Positions 33,222 through 44,324 are shown, counted from the first letter of the stretch. The stretch: DNA of 64,000 nt from Pogonophryne albipinna (GCA_028583405.1 CM053243.1:50045826-50109825); one strand, 5' to 3'. Made by a program: numbers and translations. Notes: a model not told the origin generated them from the sequence alone.

Positions 33222-35159
33222 ATGTCACCGAAAGAAACTAAGTTGAGACCAGACGCAGAGCCAGGCTCAACTGCAGATATCAAGGGAAGGATAAAAATCA
33301 GATCAGATGCTGTAACAGCTCCAAATCTTAGACAAAAGACATGGAACAGAATGGAGAAACTGTTGGAACAATGGCAAACAAGAGGACTGATTCCAGCAGA
33401 TGATCAACCTGGACCAACGAAAGCACATAGAACAGCTGTAATTGACTATGAGAATGGAGAATACCTGCAACAGCAACAAGCATGGATCAAAGCCGGACAA
33501 CCCCCTTGGTATGGACCTGCTAAAAGCGCTATGAGTAAAGCTGAAAAAAGAAAATCTAGAGTTACAAGTCTGGTACTCCATCTAAAATATGTCAGCCAAG
33601 GATCAACGAACAGCATGTATGTGGTTCAAGAAGCAGAGCTCACGACAAAGGAAGATAAGAAAGACAAGACGGAAGAAGCTCTACTAATCCAAACTTCAAA
33701 GCTCCATCCAAGCTTGACTGATGCGCCTCCTCCCTACATGACTGAAGAACACCTTTTCTTTCAACCCTCAATACAAGCCCCAACTTTTGGTGCTTTAGGA
33801 GGAGTATTGGAGTTGGACGGTCTCCCCACAGCTACACGTGTCAAAGACTTGGAGTATGAGGTAAGACTCCTATCTGGTGAGCTCAACAGAAGATTGGACG
33901 AACTCGGCAGAAGAATGGAAGAGGAGCTCAACAGAAAGATGGAAGAACTCAGCAAAAGAATGGAAGCACAACTCAAGAGAAGAGAAGGCGAAGGTTCTCC
34001 AGACACAACAACAGTAACTGAAGCTGAAAGACTCAACTGCTCAAAACTCATGCTACCGGTGATAGCGGCTGGAGAAGGAGGATTGAAATACCAATCATGG
34101 ACTCACAGAGACATGGAAGCATTAGTGGCAAAGCTACCTCCACTCATCAAAGGAGGTCAGAAGTGGGTGAATGATCTGGAGAGATACACAGCCCAAGACC
34201 ACCTGTGCTTGGGGGACATGAGAGCCCTGCTTGGACGGATTCAAGGACGACTTGAGGCAAAAGCAATAGATTCTGAGGCCAATTGTACGCACGACTCAGA
34301 TGACACTTCATTCAACTACATCAGGTCGAATTATTGGGCTGCTATTCGTCACATCTACCCGACAACACGCCGTTTAGATGCCCTCAACAACCTGAGGAAA
34401 GGCACGGAGGAAGAAATGCATGCCTTCTTGAAGAGATGTGAAGGAGTGTGGGAGGACTACACTGGAGAACGACATGATCTTTCTCCACCTGTTGAAATGT
34501 GGTGGAAGAAAGCTGTCGTTAAAACCCTTCCCCCATCAGTGCAGGCAAGCCTGGGAAACGTGGTGGGATTAGACACTAAACCCATTGAAGAATGGGGACT
34601 ACATCTCATTCACCACGATATGAAATACCAAGCAACCCAGAGGGAAAATGATGAAGAAATGAAAACATTACAACTAAAACTTCTGAAGATACAGGTAGCT
34701 GAGAGAGACACCGAAGCTTGTAAGAACATGACAAGGGGAAGGGAGGAGAAGTTTTCAGAGAGGGCCATAGAACCAGAGAAGGCAGGGCAGACACCTCCAA
34801 CAATTCAAGCTCAGGAAGAACCAGAGAATGCAGGGCAGACACCTCAAACAGTTAAATCTCAGATGGTGCCAGTGAATCAGATCCAGAACCGACAACCAGG
34901 AGGTTTCCAAGGAGGCACAGGCAAAAGACGTTTACGGTTTGAGGGATGTTACCATTGCAACCAAATGGGCCATTGGACCAGAGATTGCCCGCAACTACTA
35001 AGGCAACACCCACCACATGCACCAAACAACGGCCCTCCATGCATTTACCCCGGGGGAGGTTTCCATGATTACGACAGAAGCAGGGGGTCCCAGAGATGTC
35101 AAAGACGAACAGGGGTGCCAAACATGACCCAAATGCCACTGACACCCTGGTATCAATAA
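33222..35159 (+). CDS. gag: ERV1 Gag polyprotein, open frame of 645 codons
   Basis: This open frame encodes a retroviral Gag, which assembles particles at the membrane and packages the RNA. A PPPY late-domain motif at residues 169-172 would recruit NEDD4-type ligases for budding. Residues about 205-255 form a charged heptad-like stretch (LDELGRRMEEEL), probably a coiled coil. The middle part (about 275-475) has capsid-like content (W residues, YIRSNYWAAIRHIYP). One CCHC knuckle lies at 576-589 (CYHCNQMGHWTRDC), followed by a short basic tail. The start is the first ATG in frame. I see no myristoylation-type Gly at position 2. It is the only intact viral gene here. Similarity to a named virus was not assessed. 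Confidence 0.88.
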   Translation: MSPKETKLRPDAEPGSTADIKGRIKIRSDAVTAPNLRQKTWNRMEKLLEQWQTRGLIPADDQPGPTKAHRTAVIDYENGEYLQQQQAWIKAGQPPWYGPAKSAMSKAEKRKSRVTSLVLHLKYVSQGSTNSMYVVQEAELTTKEDKKDKTEEALLIQTSKLHPSLTDAPPPYMTEEHLFFQPSIQAPTFGALGGVLELDGLPTATRVKDLEYEVRLLSGELNRRLDELGRRMEEELNRKMEELSKRMEAQLKRREGEGSPDTTTVTEAERLNCSKLMLPVIAAGEGGLKYQSWTHRDMEALVAKLPPLIKGGQKWVNDLERYTAQDHLCLGDMRALLGRIQGRLEAKAIDSEANCTHDSDDTSFNYIRSNYWAAIRHIYPTTRRLDALNNLRKGTEEEMHAFLKRCEGVWEDYTGERHDLSPPVEMWWKKAVVKTLPPSVQASLGNVVGLDTKPIEEWGLHLIHHDMKYQATQRENDEEMKTLQLKLLKIQVAERDTEACKNMTRGREEKFSERAIEPEKAGQTPPTIQAQEEPENAGQTPQTVKSQMVPVNQIQNRQPGGFQGGTGKRRLRFEGCYHCNQMGHWTRDCPQLLRQHPPHAPNNGPPCIYPGGGFHDYDRSRGSQRCQRRTGVPNMTQMPLTPWYQ

Positions 35160-36540
35160 CAACAATGAGGAAGCTTAGAGGGTCAGACCACCAGGTGATG
35201 CATCTTCAGCACAAGGGTATTTTGAAATCCAGCTACATTGAGCCATATCTGTCACCACAGGAGGGAGAGGTTGAATGTTATTCAAAATTGAGAGTAGCAT
35301 TTGCATTTACACATAAAGCATCCACAGAATAGAACATTTAGCAGACTATTTTTGTAATTATGAGAAGGAAAGAGATTACGAGTGATGTTGTTCCCCTACA
35401 CAGAAAACTATTGTGTCCACACAGTCTGGCTACAAAGGGAGGTGTCCGATAGGGTCGCTTGTCTCAAACCAGTGAAGAAGTCAACAAGAACCCAGCAGAA
35501 CTAGAGAGTGACTGTTAGCGGGAGAACAGTGAAGGAGTGACAGAGACTGGCCCAACATTTTCCAGCCAGTACATAGATAGACCCCGTCAGAAGACCGGGG
35601 CTGTGTTTAAAGGGGAACTTCATTTATTGTTAGTGGAAGTGTAGTTTTTTTAGTCAAACAATTCTGTGATTTATGGAGTCAGATTACATTTTTCTCATAA
35701 ACAAAATTTTATGATCAGTCTGAAGTATCTGTTTTAAGGCAATGAGCTGCAGATTAAATAACATAACACTGATTGAGAGCTTGGATGACAAAGTTGTAGG
35801 GTTTTTACAACAGTTTCAAGAATCAGTTTTTATTTATTTATTCTTGAGTAACTTTACTGATTTATAATGTAGTGCGTAAGGCAATATCTCATTTTGAGTG
35901 AGGGGCACCAGCCCTCCATACATGTCACCCTCTGTGAGAATAGTTCGTATTTTCCCTCTAGTTTAGAGAAATATTATTTTATCATATCTTTGTTCAGCAG
36001 TATCAACCAATCCTCTAATCCTAGAATTATTGAGACGCATTAGCGACACCAGGGGTATTGTTTTTCGCAGCAACAATGATGCATAATACCAGGACAAAAG
36101 CCATTATTGAAACAAGTAAACAATTTGTTGTGTTAATGGCAGATTTTAGTTTAAATGTTTTTATACCATCAGAAAACCATACATCACACGATATTTTGTG
36201 TACGCCTTATGGGTACACGGACAGGTTATATTTATTTAATGCAACGTTAGGGGTTTTACATGTCCTGTTCAGAATAGGGTAATCATTGCAATATTAATTG
36301 AGCATGTTATGCTCAAAGGAGGGAGTGTCATGATTATACAGATATGTTGATTTCAGTGACGTTGTAGTTAATAAATAATAACATGTAGTTAACAATAGGT
36401 CTCATAACAACAAGAGGTATGCCGAAGCTTGGGCCTTCTCCAAGGAGGGAGTGGTCCAGTTTTAGATATTAGACGAATAAAAGTAATGAATATGTCAGAA
36501 CTCTGAGTAATATTATCCAAGTTTTGTCTACACAGCTAGG
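35160..36540 (+). other. ERV1 region after gag, no readable protease or RT
   Basis: Where protease and RT should lie there is only A/T-rich sequence with short frames. The longest (36058-36282, 74 codons) shows no known motif. Confidence 0.6.
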
Positions 36541-36770
36541 AAAGCTACAGAGATACCAGACGAGACACCAGAAGAGACTCCTGTTCGGCCAGGTGATTGG
36601 GTGAGGGTGAAAGTTCACAAAAGACAGTGAGCTGATCCCGGTGGACGGAACAGTGAGAAGTTGTAATGAACTTCACACGCGCTCCGGTTTAAAGGTAAAG
36701 ACAAAGGAGCAAATTGACACCACCTCACACATTGTCACCCTTCACTGGCAACTTCCAGAACATTATTGGG
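36541..36770 (+). pseudogene. pol: ERV1 integrase C-terminal relic
   Basis: Short frames read PVRPGDWVRVKVHKR. After stops and frame changes, a Lys/Gly-rich strand and a HLTHC-like end follow. This is the pattern of the murine-type retroviral integrase C-terminal domain (GDWV.VK..KR, then W..HCT). At least two lesions lie within about 200 bases. It is all I can find of pol at its expected place. Confidence 0.65.
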
Positions 36771-36994
36771 AGTTAGGACTGATTTGGCAGAGCTGGAAAA
36801 AAACAATAAATATAAATAAGATAAAGATAGAAACAGCTCAAAAGACGAATTGTCTATAGATTTTTATAGATTGTACACTAAAGTGAAAACCTATTTTTTG
36901 TTTTACATCTGAAAAAGAGTCCAATTTTTTTATACGTTATTATAATACTCATTATTTAAATTCTGTAACTGACACAACCAGGGATAAAATAGAG

Positions 36995-37339
36995 ATGATG
37001 TCAAGAACAAAGCCAAACCAATTGTGGGGTCCCCTAGGGATAAGAGTCAGAATAGCATTGTTGATTGTGCTCATTACACTTGGCACCTTTCTGGTTGGAT
37101 GGGGAGTACAATATCAAGTAAGACATGGATCCATTAGTCCACTCATAGATAATGCCCACATCACTAACAAAACTCCAGCTGTGTTTCAGAGACTTTCACT
37201 TATCCCCAGAGCCAAAAGATCAGCTGAGCAACAAGAGGAGGAGTTAGAAATACTCGTTCCCAAAGGTGAGGCGGTTACAATCAAGATGATTCACCCCCCA
37301 TATATGCAGTTCTTGTATCAAATGATGAGATGGGTTTAA
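36995..37339 (+). pseudogene. env: ERV1 env leader-like frame with membrane segment and furin-like site
   Basis: This 114-codon frame starts shortly after the integrase relic, where env should begin. It has a hydrophobic segment at about residues 19-37 (ALLIVLITLGTFLVGW) preceded by basic residues. An RAKR motif near residue 70 would suit furin-like cleavage. It stops at 37339, and no long env frame follows. A membrane leader followed by a cleavage site fits an Env leader peptide, but no conserved surface motif is present here. Confidence 0.5.
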
Positions 37340-38985
37340 GTGATCGGGATAATTAGTGATGGGGATTTACAGATTAGGGGAATCTCCAAATACACTGGAT
37401 CCATGTTTTAGTCTGTACCAGAAACACCCCCTGTTAAGTTTATGGACAACCGACCGGTGACCTGAGCAAAATTATTGAAAATGATTACAGTAGAAACAGG
37501 CTACTAACCCACAAGTACAGCTTTGTACGTACAAACTCTATGAACAAAATTTCCCAGCAGATTGTGGCGACATTGCAGATATGTCCAGTCACAGAAGTTA
37601 CTTATGTTCTAAATAACAGTGAGATTTAGAGTGATGGAGAAAATAGGGGGGCGTTCTTTTATAGTGTGTGAAATATGTGGTGCTTGAAACATGTAGGTAT
37701 TTTTAATTTATAGAAGAAAATGGTTTCCTGAAAGAGTTATTTGGAGTAGCCATGTTACAGTGGGTGGAAACAATGTTTAGGGATATGGCACAACCATTAG
37801 TAGACATTAATTGGGTTTAGATGACATTTAACATCTAAGACAGATAGTAAGATTAGGAAAATAGCGTGGAAAGGATTGGATATATTTAACCTCAGTGTGT
37901 TAGAATTAGCTATAGGTAATGCGTCCCGAGATCTCTCTCTCTCTCTCTCTGCCTGTCAGAACGCTACGACCCCATCTTCAGACAAATGACCTCACCACAG
38001 GAGACTCCTCCTCCTCCATCGAAAAGACAGAGAACCCGAGCTGAACCATCTCCACCTGAGGCATCCAGAACCAAACCAGCATGCTGACAAAGAGGCAAAC
38101 TCTCATCGGTCCCATTACAGGACATGAAGTTCCAGCCTGAGCCACGAGATTTGGCACAAGAGCAGAGTGTGGGACATGAGAGCGGAATACGCCCTCCATG
38201 CAACAGCATAGAGACTGAAAAGGAGGAGATGAAATGCAAAGCAGTTGGGCCACTGAAAAGAGTTACAGCGGGAGGATCCAAGAGCGGATGGACTGAGGAG
38301 AGGACAGAACCGGAGGAGTTGGCGTGGTCCAGCAGAACGTGAGGGGGGCGTGGTTTGACAACCAGAGGGGAGAGAAGGAACACGGGAGTGAGTGAGTTTA
38401 CACATAAACACTTATTAGAAAACAATCCTAAGAACACACTGAGGGTAGAACATATTATTCAATCTTTTCATCATATAAACAAATTATTCTTATAGAGATT
38501 CTTATTCATGTGAGAATTTGGGGAAGATTTAATTTGTTACAATATAGATAGCAGGCAAATCTTTATTTGAATGGAAAATGTTAAAGGTAGAGCTAGAACC
38601 AAGCCAAAGAAAGTATTCCAATCTAGCATGGTTATTACCATAGGAGAACTGTTAAGGTGGAAACATTTGATTGTCATCCAAGATGTAGAGTTTTAAAAAG
38701 ACACTAGGCAAAGAGCGATTGAAAATTTTAATTTTGAAAAACTAGTATAATTGGGAGTAATACATGCGGGGCCTTGGATCACTCATTTTAATGGTGCATA
38801 TTTTCGACAACCAATATCGTTCAGGGAGAAGGGGTTGCTCAACCCACCCTGCAGATGTTTTAAATCTTACTTGCAGCTTCAGAGGGAGCGCACAGCACCA
38901 GAGTAGGAGTTTTAAAAGACAAGTGCCACCACCTCCTAATGCTCGTCCATTTAGCCAGATGACCTGACATTTAGAGATGTTATTT
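37340..38985 (+). other. ERV1 decayed internal sequence; short proline-rich frame at 37936-38084
   Basis: No long frame is present. A CT dinucleotide run lies at about 37930-37950. A frame from about 37936 to 38084 reads ERYDPIFRQM, then ETPPPPSKRQRTR, then a stop. It is short, proline-rich and basic, and I do not recognise it. From about 38421 the sequence resembles ERV2 at 50213. Confidence 0.5.
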
Positions 38986-39180
38986 AAAAGGAGAAACATA
39001 TCTGCCAAGAGTGAAAATTCCTGAATTGAACTACAAACCATTAATGAAATGACTTCTGTTTTTAAAGTCCTTGTTAAAGGAGGGAGTAATTATCACATGC
39101 TCGGGCACCCAAGCTTCCACACACTGTTAAAAGGGCTCAGCATAGTTATTTAAGTAGACCAGAATTGAAAATAAATTAGT
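38986..39180 (+). pseudogene. pol: RT N-terminal relic inside ERV1, out of expected order
   Basis: The segment encodes, across stops, NEMTSVFKVLVKGG followed in another frame by a short C..TQ.ST-like patch. The matching ERV2 segment is clearer (DEITSVFKSLIKEGVIV then TCSYTQ). Both resemble the start of murine-type retroviral RT, where a helix ending in L..GVI..C precedes the fingers. In ERV1 it lies after the integrase and env-leader relics, so the order is scrambled. Confidence 0.5.
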
Positions 39181-39335
39181 GTAATGCGTTATTGATATTA
39201 CACCGGTTTTCACACCATTTCAGGGACTTTATCACTGTAATAGAACAGACCACCCAAAGCCACCAAGTAGGAACTTTTAAGTGATGAAATTCTACAACTG
39301 TTGTAATTGACCAAAATCTTCTCCCAGAAATGACT

Positions 39336-39545
39336 GTCTAAAGTGCTGTACCCCAGAGTAGATGTTTGGTGGTATCATGGAACTAAAACCTTGTACTCAG
39401 TCTTGCCACAGGATTGGGCTGGGACCTGTGCACTAGCACAGCCAGTGATGTTTTTAAACAACATGGAGAACACCCCAAAGCCAGTAGGGCTAAGAGACCA
39501 GTCCCAGGGGGAGTTTAGGCTCCAGGGTACAAGGATAGCATAGGG
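39336..39545 (+). pseudogene. env: ERV1 env surface-like relic
   Basis: A 66-codon frame contains PRVDVWWYHGTKTLYSVLP followed by DWAGTCALAQPVM. The pattern DVWWY.G...LY..LP..W.GTCA..Q is familiar from Env proteins of fish endogenous retroviruses, where it precedes the furin/transmembrane part. The glycines and cysteines expected around it are partly replaced and the frame ends soon after. Identification is from memory of the motif. Confidence 0.5.
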
Positions 39546-40358
39546 GCGCCCAGGGGAGGCCTAGATGTTGCATTAATTCCATGTCCTAAAATACCGATTG
39601 ATCACAACGGCCTCTTCTTGAGAACATATTACTTTCATACCTTAAATGGTATGAAAGGAGGGAGGGTAAATTTCTCATGAGGAGACAGTTTCCAGTGCTA
39701 GTAGAACAGGACGATCCACCCCATATACAGATGTTGATGAAAATGATGAGTTAGTTTGAATGAGTTTAAATGATATGGATGTTCAGAGATGAGATTGTTC
39801 AATGAATGTCCAGCCGATGTGATTCTTTAAATGAAATCATGTGAAGAAGTGAGCAAAATAAAATGCTAAAATAGCGTGAATCCATTTCAATTTACTTATA
39901 CTATTCCAAGATAGTGTATTTGTATTATTACATAACACTGGTCCAAGATAATTTATTTCATTTTTATTATTTTTCACGGTTCTATATGATCGATTTCATG
40001 CATTTTAGAATCATTACTATTTTAAAATGGGTTGTTTCTTTTCACTTTGTAAAAACAAGTGCCTTAACACTAAGCGTGGTATGAGAACGGTTTCTGTGAA
40101 AGGAGGGAGGAAGAAATGTTCTGATACCAAGCCATTGCTGCTATTCTGAAGAACCATATTGAATGTTAACACTAGAAGTTATGCACAAGGGAAAGCTTTT
40201 ATGTTTGAACAGTCAAAGTATTTTTGTATTTATGTAAAGTTGAGGCTATTCGAAACATTCCATTTTTGATTGTATGTTTTTTATATGAGTTATGTGCTAT
40301 GCAGAGTTCAGATGAAGAACTCATTGATTTCAGTATTATACACACCTTTTAGGTGTGT
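39546..40358 (+). other. ERV1 decayed 3' part before the polypurine tract
   Basis: No frame of interest. It contains two AAAGGAGGGAG words (39654 and 40099) resembling the real polypurine tract at 40359. Confidence 0.55.
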
Positions 40359-40368
40359 AAGGAGGGAC
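40359..40368 (+). promoter_or_regulatory. Polypurine tract of ERV1
   Basis: AAGGAGGGAC abuts the 3' LTR start, the position for plus-strand priming. Confidence 0.8.
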
Positions 40369-41145
40369 TGTTAGAAATTAAAATCAATGTTTTGATAGCA
40401 TAATGTAGTTTAAACATACCGTCAGTTTAAAAGCTGTTTTATACTGAAAAACCAGAAGTTCCCGTGCACAACCAGTGGTTAAGCTTTTATTCTGAAAATC
40501 CTCCATCTCCGGTTAGCATTTAGCATGAGGCTAATATACCATTTACTATAGAGGTGAATTTAGCAGCGAGATGATATGATGTTGCACACCGGAACCTACT
40601 GATTTCAACACTACAATTACAGACGTCGAGATATTATTATTATTGTTGAATATTACATGAAGGTACAGTTTATTTGAGTACGATATTGTTTACAGATGTG
40701 AGTAGCATGTGACAACTTCCGGATCGACCGGAAACCTAACTGCTGTGAAGTATTTTTTGGAGTATTGATTACAGCGTTTAGAATGTGTTAAATGAAAAGT
40801 CATGAAAGAGTTAAGGAAGAGAAAAGCCGTGTTTAGATATATATTGAATGTACAATGTCTGTATCCTCTGATATGCGAAACAACGGACATTAAGACGTGG
40901 AGAGCCGCCCGCTGGGAGGAGCCAGCAGAGGATATATAAACGCCGGGACCTGGGGGGCTCGGCCTCTTTCTACACCGGCCAAACTCAGAGAAACAGCTGT
41001 TTTCCTCTCGAACGATATTCTGCTTGTAACATTACCGCGCCTTTCTTTTTAATTAAAGTACCAATTTGACACCATCTCAGAGACTCCATTTAGTCTCCTT
41101 TTAAGCTTCTCTCCTGGAGGCGAGAATAACCAACACAACATAACA
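40369..41145 (+). repeat. 3' LTR of ERV1
   Basis: It has the same length (777 bp) as the 5' LTR and, as far as I can read, the same sequence. It is followed by the ATAG duplication. Confidence 0.95.
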
Positions 41146-41149
41146 ATAG

Positions 41150-41865
41150 GCAGACATCAGCCTGGGTACTGGTCCTTTGTTCTGTTAGATTTGATACAGT
41201 CACAGCGCACAGCCTGAAACAAGTCAGGGATCAGAGTTGACTAATGAAGCTGATGATTCTTCCTCTACAGATCCATCACTCAGATTAAGGACTGTGCTCT
41301 TTATTATGGTTTAAGGTGGCTATAAAATAGCTTTTGTGTTTTTTTAGATTAAGGCAGGAAGGAGATTAGGGTGTAGGGCTTAATGAACATCTGCCGAGCC
41401 ACTGCAGCATCTGGAGCGGAGAGTAGGCGGTTCAATTCCCCCCCACTGCCCTCAGCTCATTGCTGCCCACACTGGTAGTTTGTTACACCGCTGTATAAGG
41501 CTCTATAGACAGGTGCCAACAAAGATTTTGTTGTGGACGATTGGTCTTTAATAAATGTGCAGGTGTAATTTAGAAATACCAGGTAAGCTTTCTGTAGACG
41601 AGTCTGTGCGCCACAAACACAAACTTACCACTGATTCTTGAGACTTTGTCCTCAGACAAGAGATTTTCATTTCAATATGATAACAAATTGTGAAAAACTA
41701 ATTTAAAATGCCAAATACAAAATGTATTTCAAATTAAAAGCAGTGAACTTTCACTTATATTTACTTTTATTTTGTGGTTGCTCATAATGTGTCCAAAGTT
41801 TTTGTCAACACCGTCAGATATTTATATAAAAGCAAAAAAATGAGGCAACCACACGGTCAACTATA
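41150..41865. other. Non-coding sequence, no gene seen
   Basis: A/T-rich sequence between ERV1 and the hAT MITE, with no long frame or recognised repeat. Confidence 0.6.
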
Positions 41866-41873
41866 CTCCTGAG

Positions 41874-42599
41874 TAGGGATGGGTATCGTTTGAAATGTAT
41901 CGATTCCGATTCCGATTCCGGTTCTGCTTATCGATTCCGGTTCTTATCGATTCCCTGTTTCGATTCCAAAATTGTAAAAGAAGGAGGTCAAACGTTTAGA
42001 TAATAAAAATATCTTTATTCTTTTAAGCTTTAACTGACATTATTACAAATAAAAAATATACATGCAATACAAATGTATTGCAAAATAGCTTTGCTTTATT
42101 TTAACTGAGCTATGCCTGTGGCAAGCTATTAACAGGCATTACACTGTGCCTTGTCTTTTTATTTTTTAGTGTAGTGGAGCATCACTTTAGAGCGTTTACC
42201 GCGATCCATCTTTGGTGTTATGAAGTGACTGAGCTCGTAAACTGTCTACGGGAGGGCGGGGGGAGCCTCGCTGCGGGGCAACTGTGGACCTCTGTCGCCG
42301 CAACTTACATGATGCCGTTTAAAAAATTAAGGGCGGTGCCGGCCGTCAGCGTACCGAGTCGGCCGTCAACGGCCCGCTGACAACCGGCCGTTCTGTGATT
42401 CTCCAGAACACACAGATGGCCAGTCCGCTGTGTATTCCACCAGGTCACCGCGGCACAGACGGACCCGGTGGAATACAGGGTCTACCGCGTTTAGGAACCG
42501 TTAAGCAGAACCGAAATTGTGTATTTTGTATGGGTACCCGGTACCCGGCATTTTACTTATCGGTTCTCATCTGGAACCGAGTTTCGGTTCCCAACCCTA
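41874..42599. mobile_element. hAT-type MITE with TAGGGATGGG ends
   Basis: The left end TAGGGATGGGTATCG and the right end CGGTTCCCAACCCTA are imperfect inverted repeats. CTCCTGAG at 41866-41873 and 42600-42607 is a perfect 8-bp duplication, typical of hAT. Degenerate TCGATTCCGATTCCGG repeats lie near the left end and TACCCGGTACCCGG near the right. There is no coding capacity. Confidence 0.9.
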
Positions 42600-42607
42600 C
42601 TCCTGAG

Positions 42608-42872
42608 GATCCCTTTTCCACCCTCCAGATCTGCTAAATGCTACAAGGGCAAACAGGCTCCTGTATCTTTGCTATTTTTTCAAAAATTCTTATATATTTA
42701 TTGATGTTGCTACAGTCACAACCATGACGTGTTCACACTGTCTCTTTTGTATAGAAATCATTATTTGATGACATAAATCTATGCATTTTAAGTAAAGAAT
42801 AGAGACAGCTAGCAACATGGAGAAAACAAGATGGCTCCTGTATACAACTCATGCATGACATGTAGTTTGAGT
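42608..42872. other. Short non-coding spacer
   Basis: No gene or repeat recognised between the MITE and the LINE-C start. Confidence 0.5.
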
Positions 42873-43194
42873 GATGTAAGATGGCGCCGGCGATGATGGC
42901 TGCCGTGTCTTTGGCTCCTCTCCAACTCTGCCTTTTTTTTGTTTTATTTCAGTGTTTGTTTACATTTGGTTTTGTGCTTTTAACTTTGTCCGCAACATGC
43001 GAGCCGACCACACCAACTCTACCATACAATATAGCAGAAAATAACTTCCACACATCAGAAACTGTCTGGACAGCCACTATCACCGAGACCGTCCAATAAT
43101 GGGGAATCGCCGTGGCTACCTGTTGCTGTTTTATCTGAGAAACGCAGGAGGAAGACAAAGCGGGGGTCCCGGGCTGGGGTGCTAGTGAGGCTGA

Positions 43195-43953
43195 CCCCTA
43201 GTTTCCACTGGGTCCGTCTGCGGCGCGTTACGGGCGCGTTGCGGCTGCGCCACGGCGTCCGCAAGGATCGCGGCCACTCTAGTCAATGGGTGCTATTCCA
43301 CCAGACGCGCCGCGTTACGGCTCAGAAGCGTCCCAGAAGCGTCTCGCCGCTGGGCTCCGCTCGAAATAGGATTGAAGTCTATTTTTCGACGCGACGCAGC
43401 CGTAAGGTAATGTCGGAACAGTGACAACATCCGGCCCACCCCCCAAAACCGGTTCCTTCTCCTCCCCCCATCCCTCCTCTGTAGTCTTTCCAGTAGGAGA
43501 ATAAAGGCCAGCGTTCTCCTTCGGTTTACAGGCACTGTGTGTAAATTATATAGAATAATTATGATGATGAATGCTTTTTATTTACCTCTAAAATACAGCA
43601 ACCCATCTTTGATTCATGTTATTTTTAACTGGACTATTACAATTATTATTAATTATGTCTGCAGTCTACAACACAACAAAATAGGAAATAACAACAATAA
43701 ACACGATTTAAACAGACACACAAATAAACCATTTAACTACGTAGCCTACTTACTTTCTTGTAGAAGTACAAATGTCCAGGAAATCTGCCCAAATCAACAA
43801 GAACTGCGAGCCGGCATGCACGACGCTCCGCTTCCGTAATGCTTCTGAAACGCTTGTGAAACGCGCCCGGTAGGGTATGACGCCGGAGGAGGCCGGACCA
43901 AAACCGCGGCGGAGCCGTAACGCGCCGCAGACGGACCCAGTGGAAACTAGGGG
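43195..43953. mobile_element. MITE with 39-bp inverted ends and TGA duplication, in LINE-C
   Basis: CCCCTAGTTTCCACTGGG at the left is matched by CCCAGTGGAAACTAGGGG at the right, and the complementarity extends to about 39 bases. Reading the LINE-C frame across the insert (VRL, then KHENRPP) shows that only TGA (43192-43194 and 43954-43956) is duplicated. A 3-bp duplication fits PIF/Harbinger or CACTA-type elements, but the ends match neither clearly. Interior and ends are rich in CpG. There is no transposase. Confidence 0.85.
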
Positions 43954-44324
43954 TGAGGAAGCATGAGAACCGGCCTCCTCTACCGAGTATTCTTCTGGCA
44001 AATGTCCAGTCGATGGATAACAAGCTGGATGAACTCAGGAGCAGAATGGCTTTTCAACGGGACATTAAGAACTTTAACGTGATGGTTTTCACGAAGACTT
44101 GGCTCAATTCCGCTATCTCGGACTCCGCCATTGTCTCCGACTGATTTTCTATTTTCCGCCAGGACCGGACTGTAAACTCAGGGAAAAGTAAGGGAGGAGG
44201 TGTGTGCTTTATGGTGCTCGGATGTGGCGATTATTTCTCCAGACTGTTCTCCTCATTTAAAGCACCTCATGATCGGATACTGGCCTTCCCATTTGCCGAG
44301 GGAATTTTCATCGGTTGTGCTTAA

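Larger units (their letters stand above)
30416..41145 (+). mobile_element. ERV1: endogenous retrovirus with apparently identical LTRs and gutted pol/env
   Basis: A 10.7-kb provirus bounded by two 777-bp LTRs (TGTT...AACA) between ATAG duplications (30412-30415 and 41146-41149). The order is LTR, AT, a tRNA-Trp-type primer site, a 2-kb leader, an open gag (33222-35159), then more than 5 kb holding only relics: integrase C-terminus, an env-leader-like frame, an RT fragment and an env surface-like fragment. A polypurine tract precedes the 3' LTR. The 4-bp duplication, PPPY motif and single CCHC knuckle are compatible with a gamma/epsilon-like retrovirus. Reading both LTRs side by side I found no difference, so the insertion is young although its interior is decayed. 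Confidence 0.92.

Noticed and set aside
37964..38437. 157-codon minus-strand frame in ERV1
   Set aside because: No family features, opposite to the provirus, and overlaps the proline-rich plus-strand frame; likely chance.
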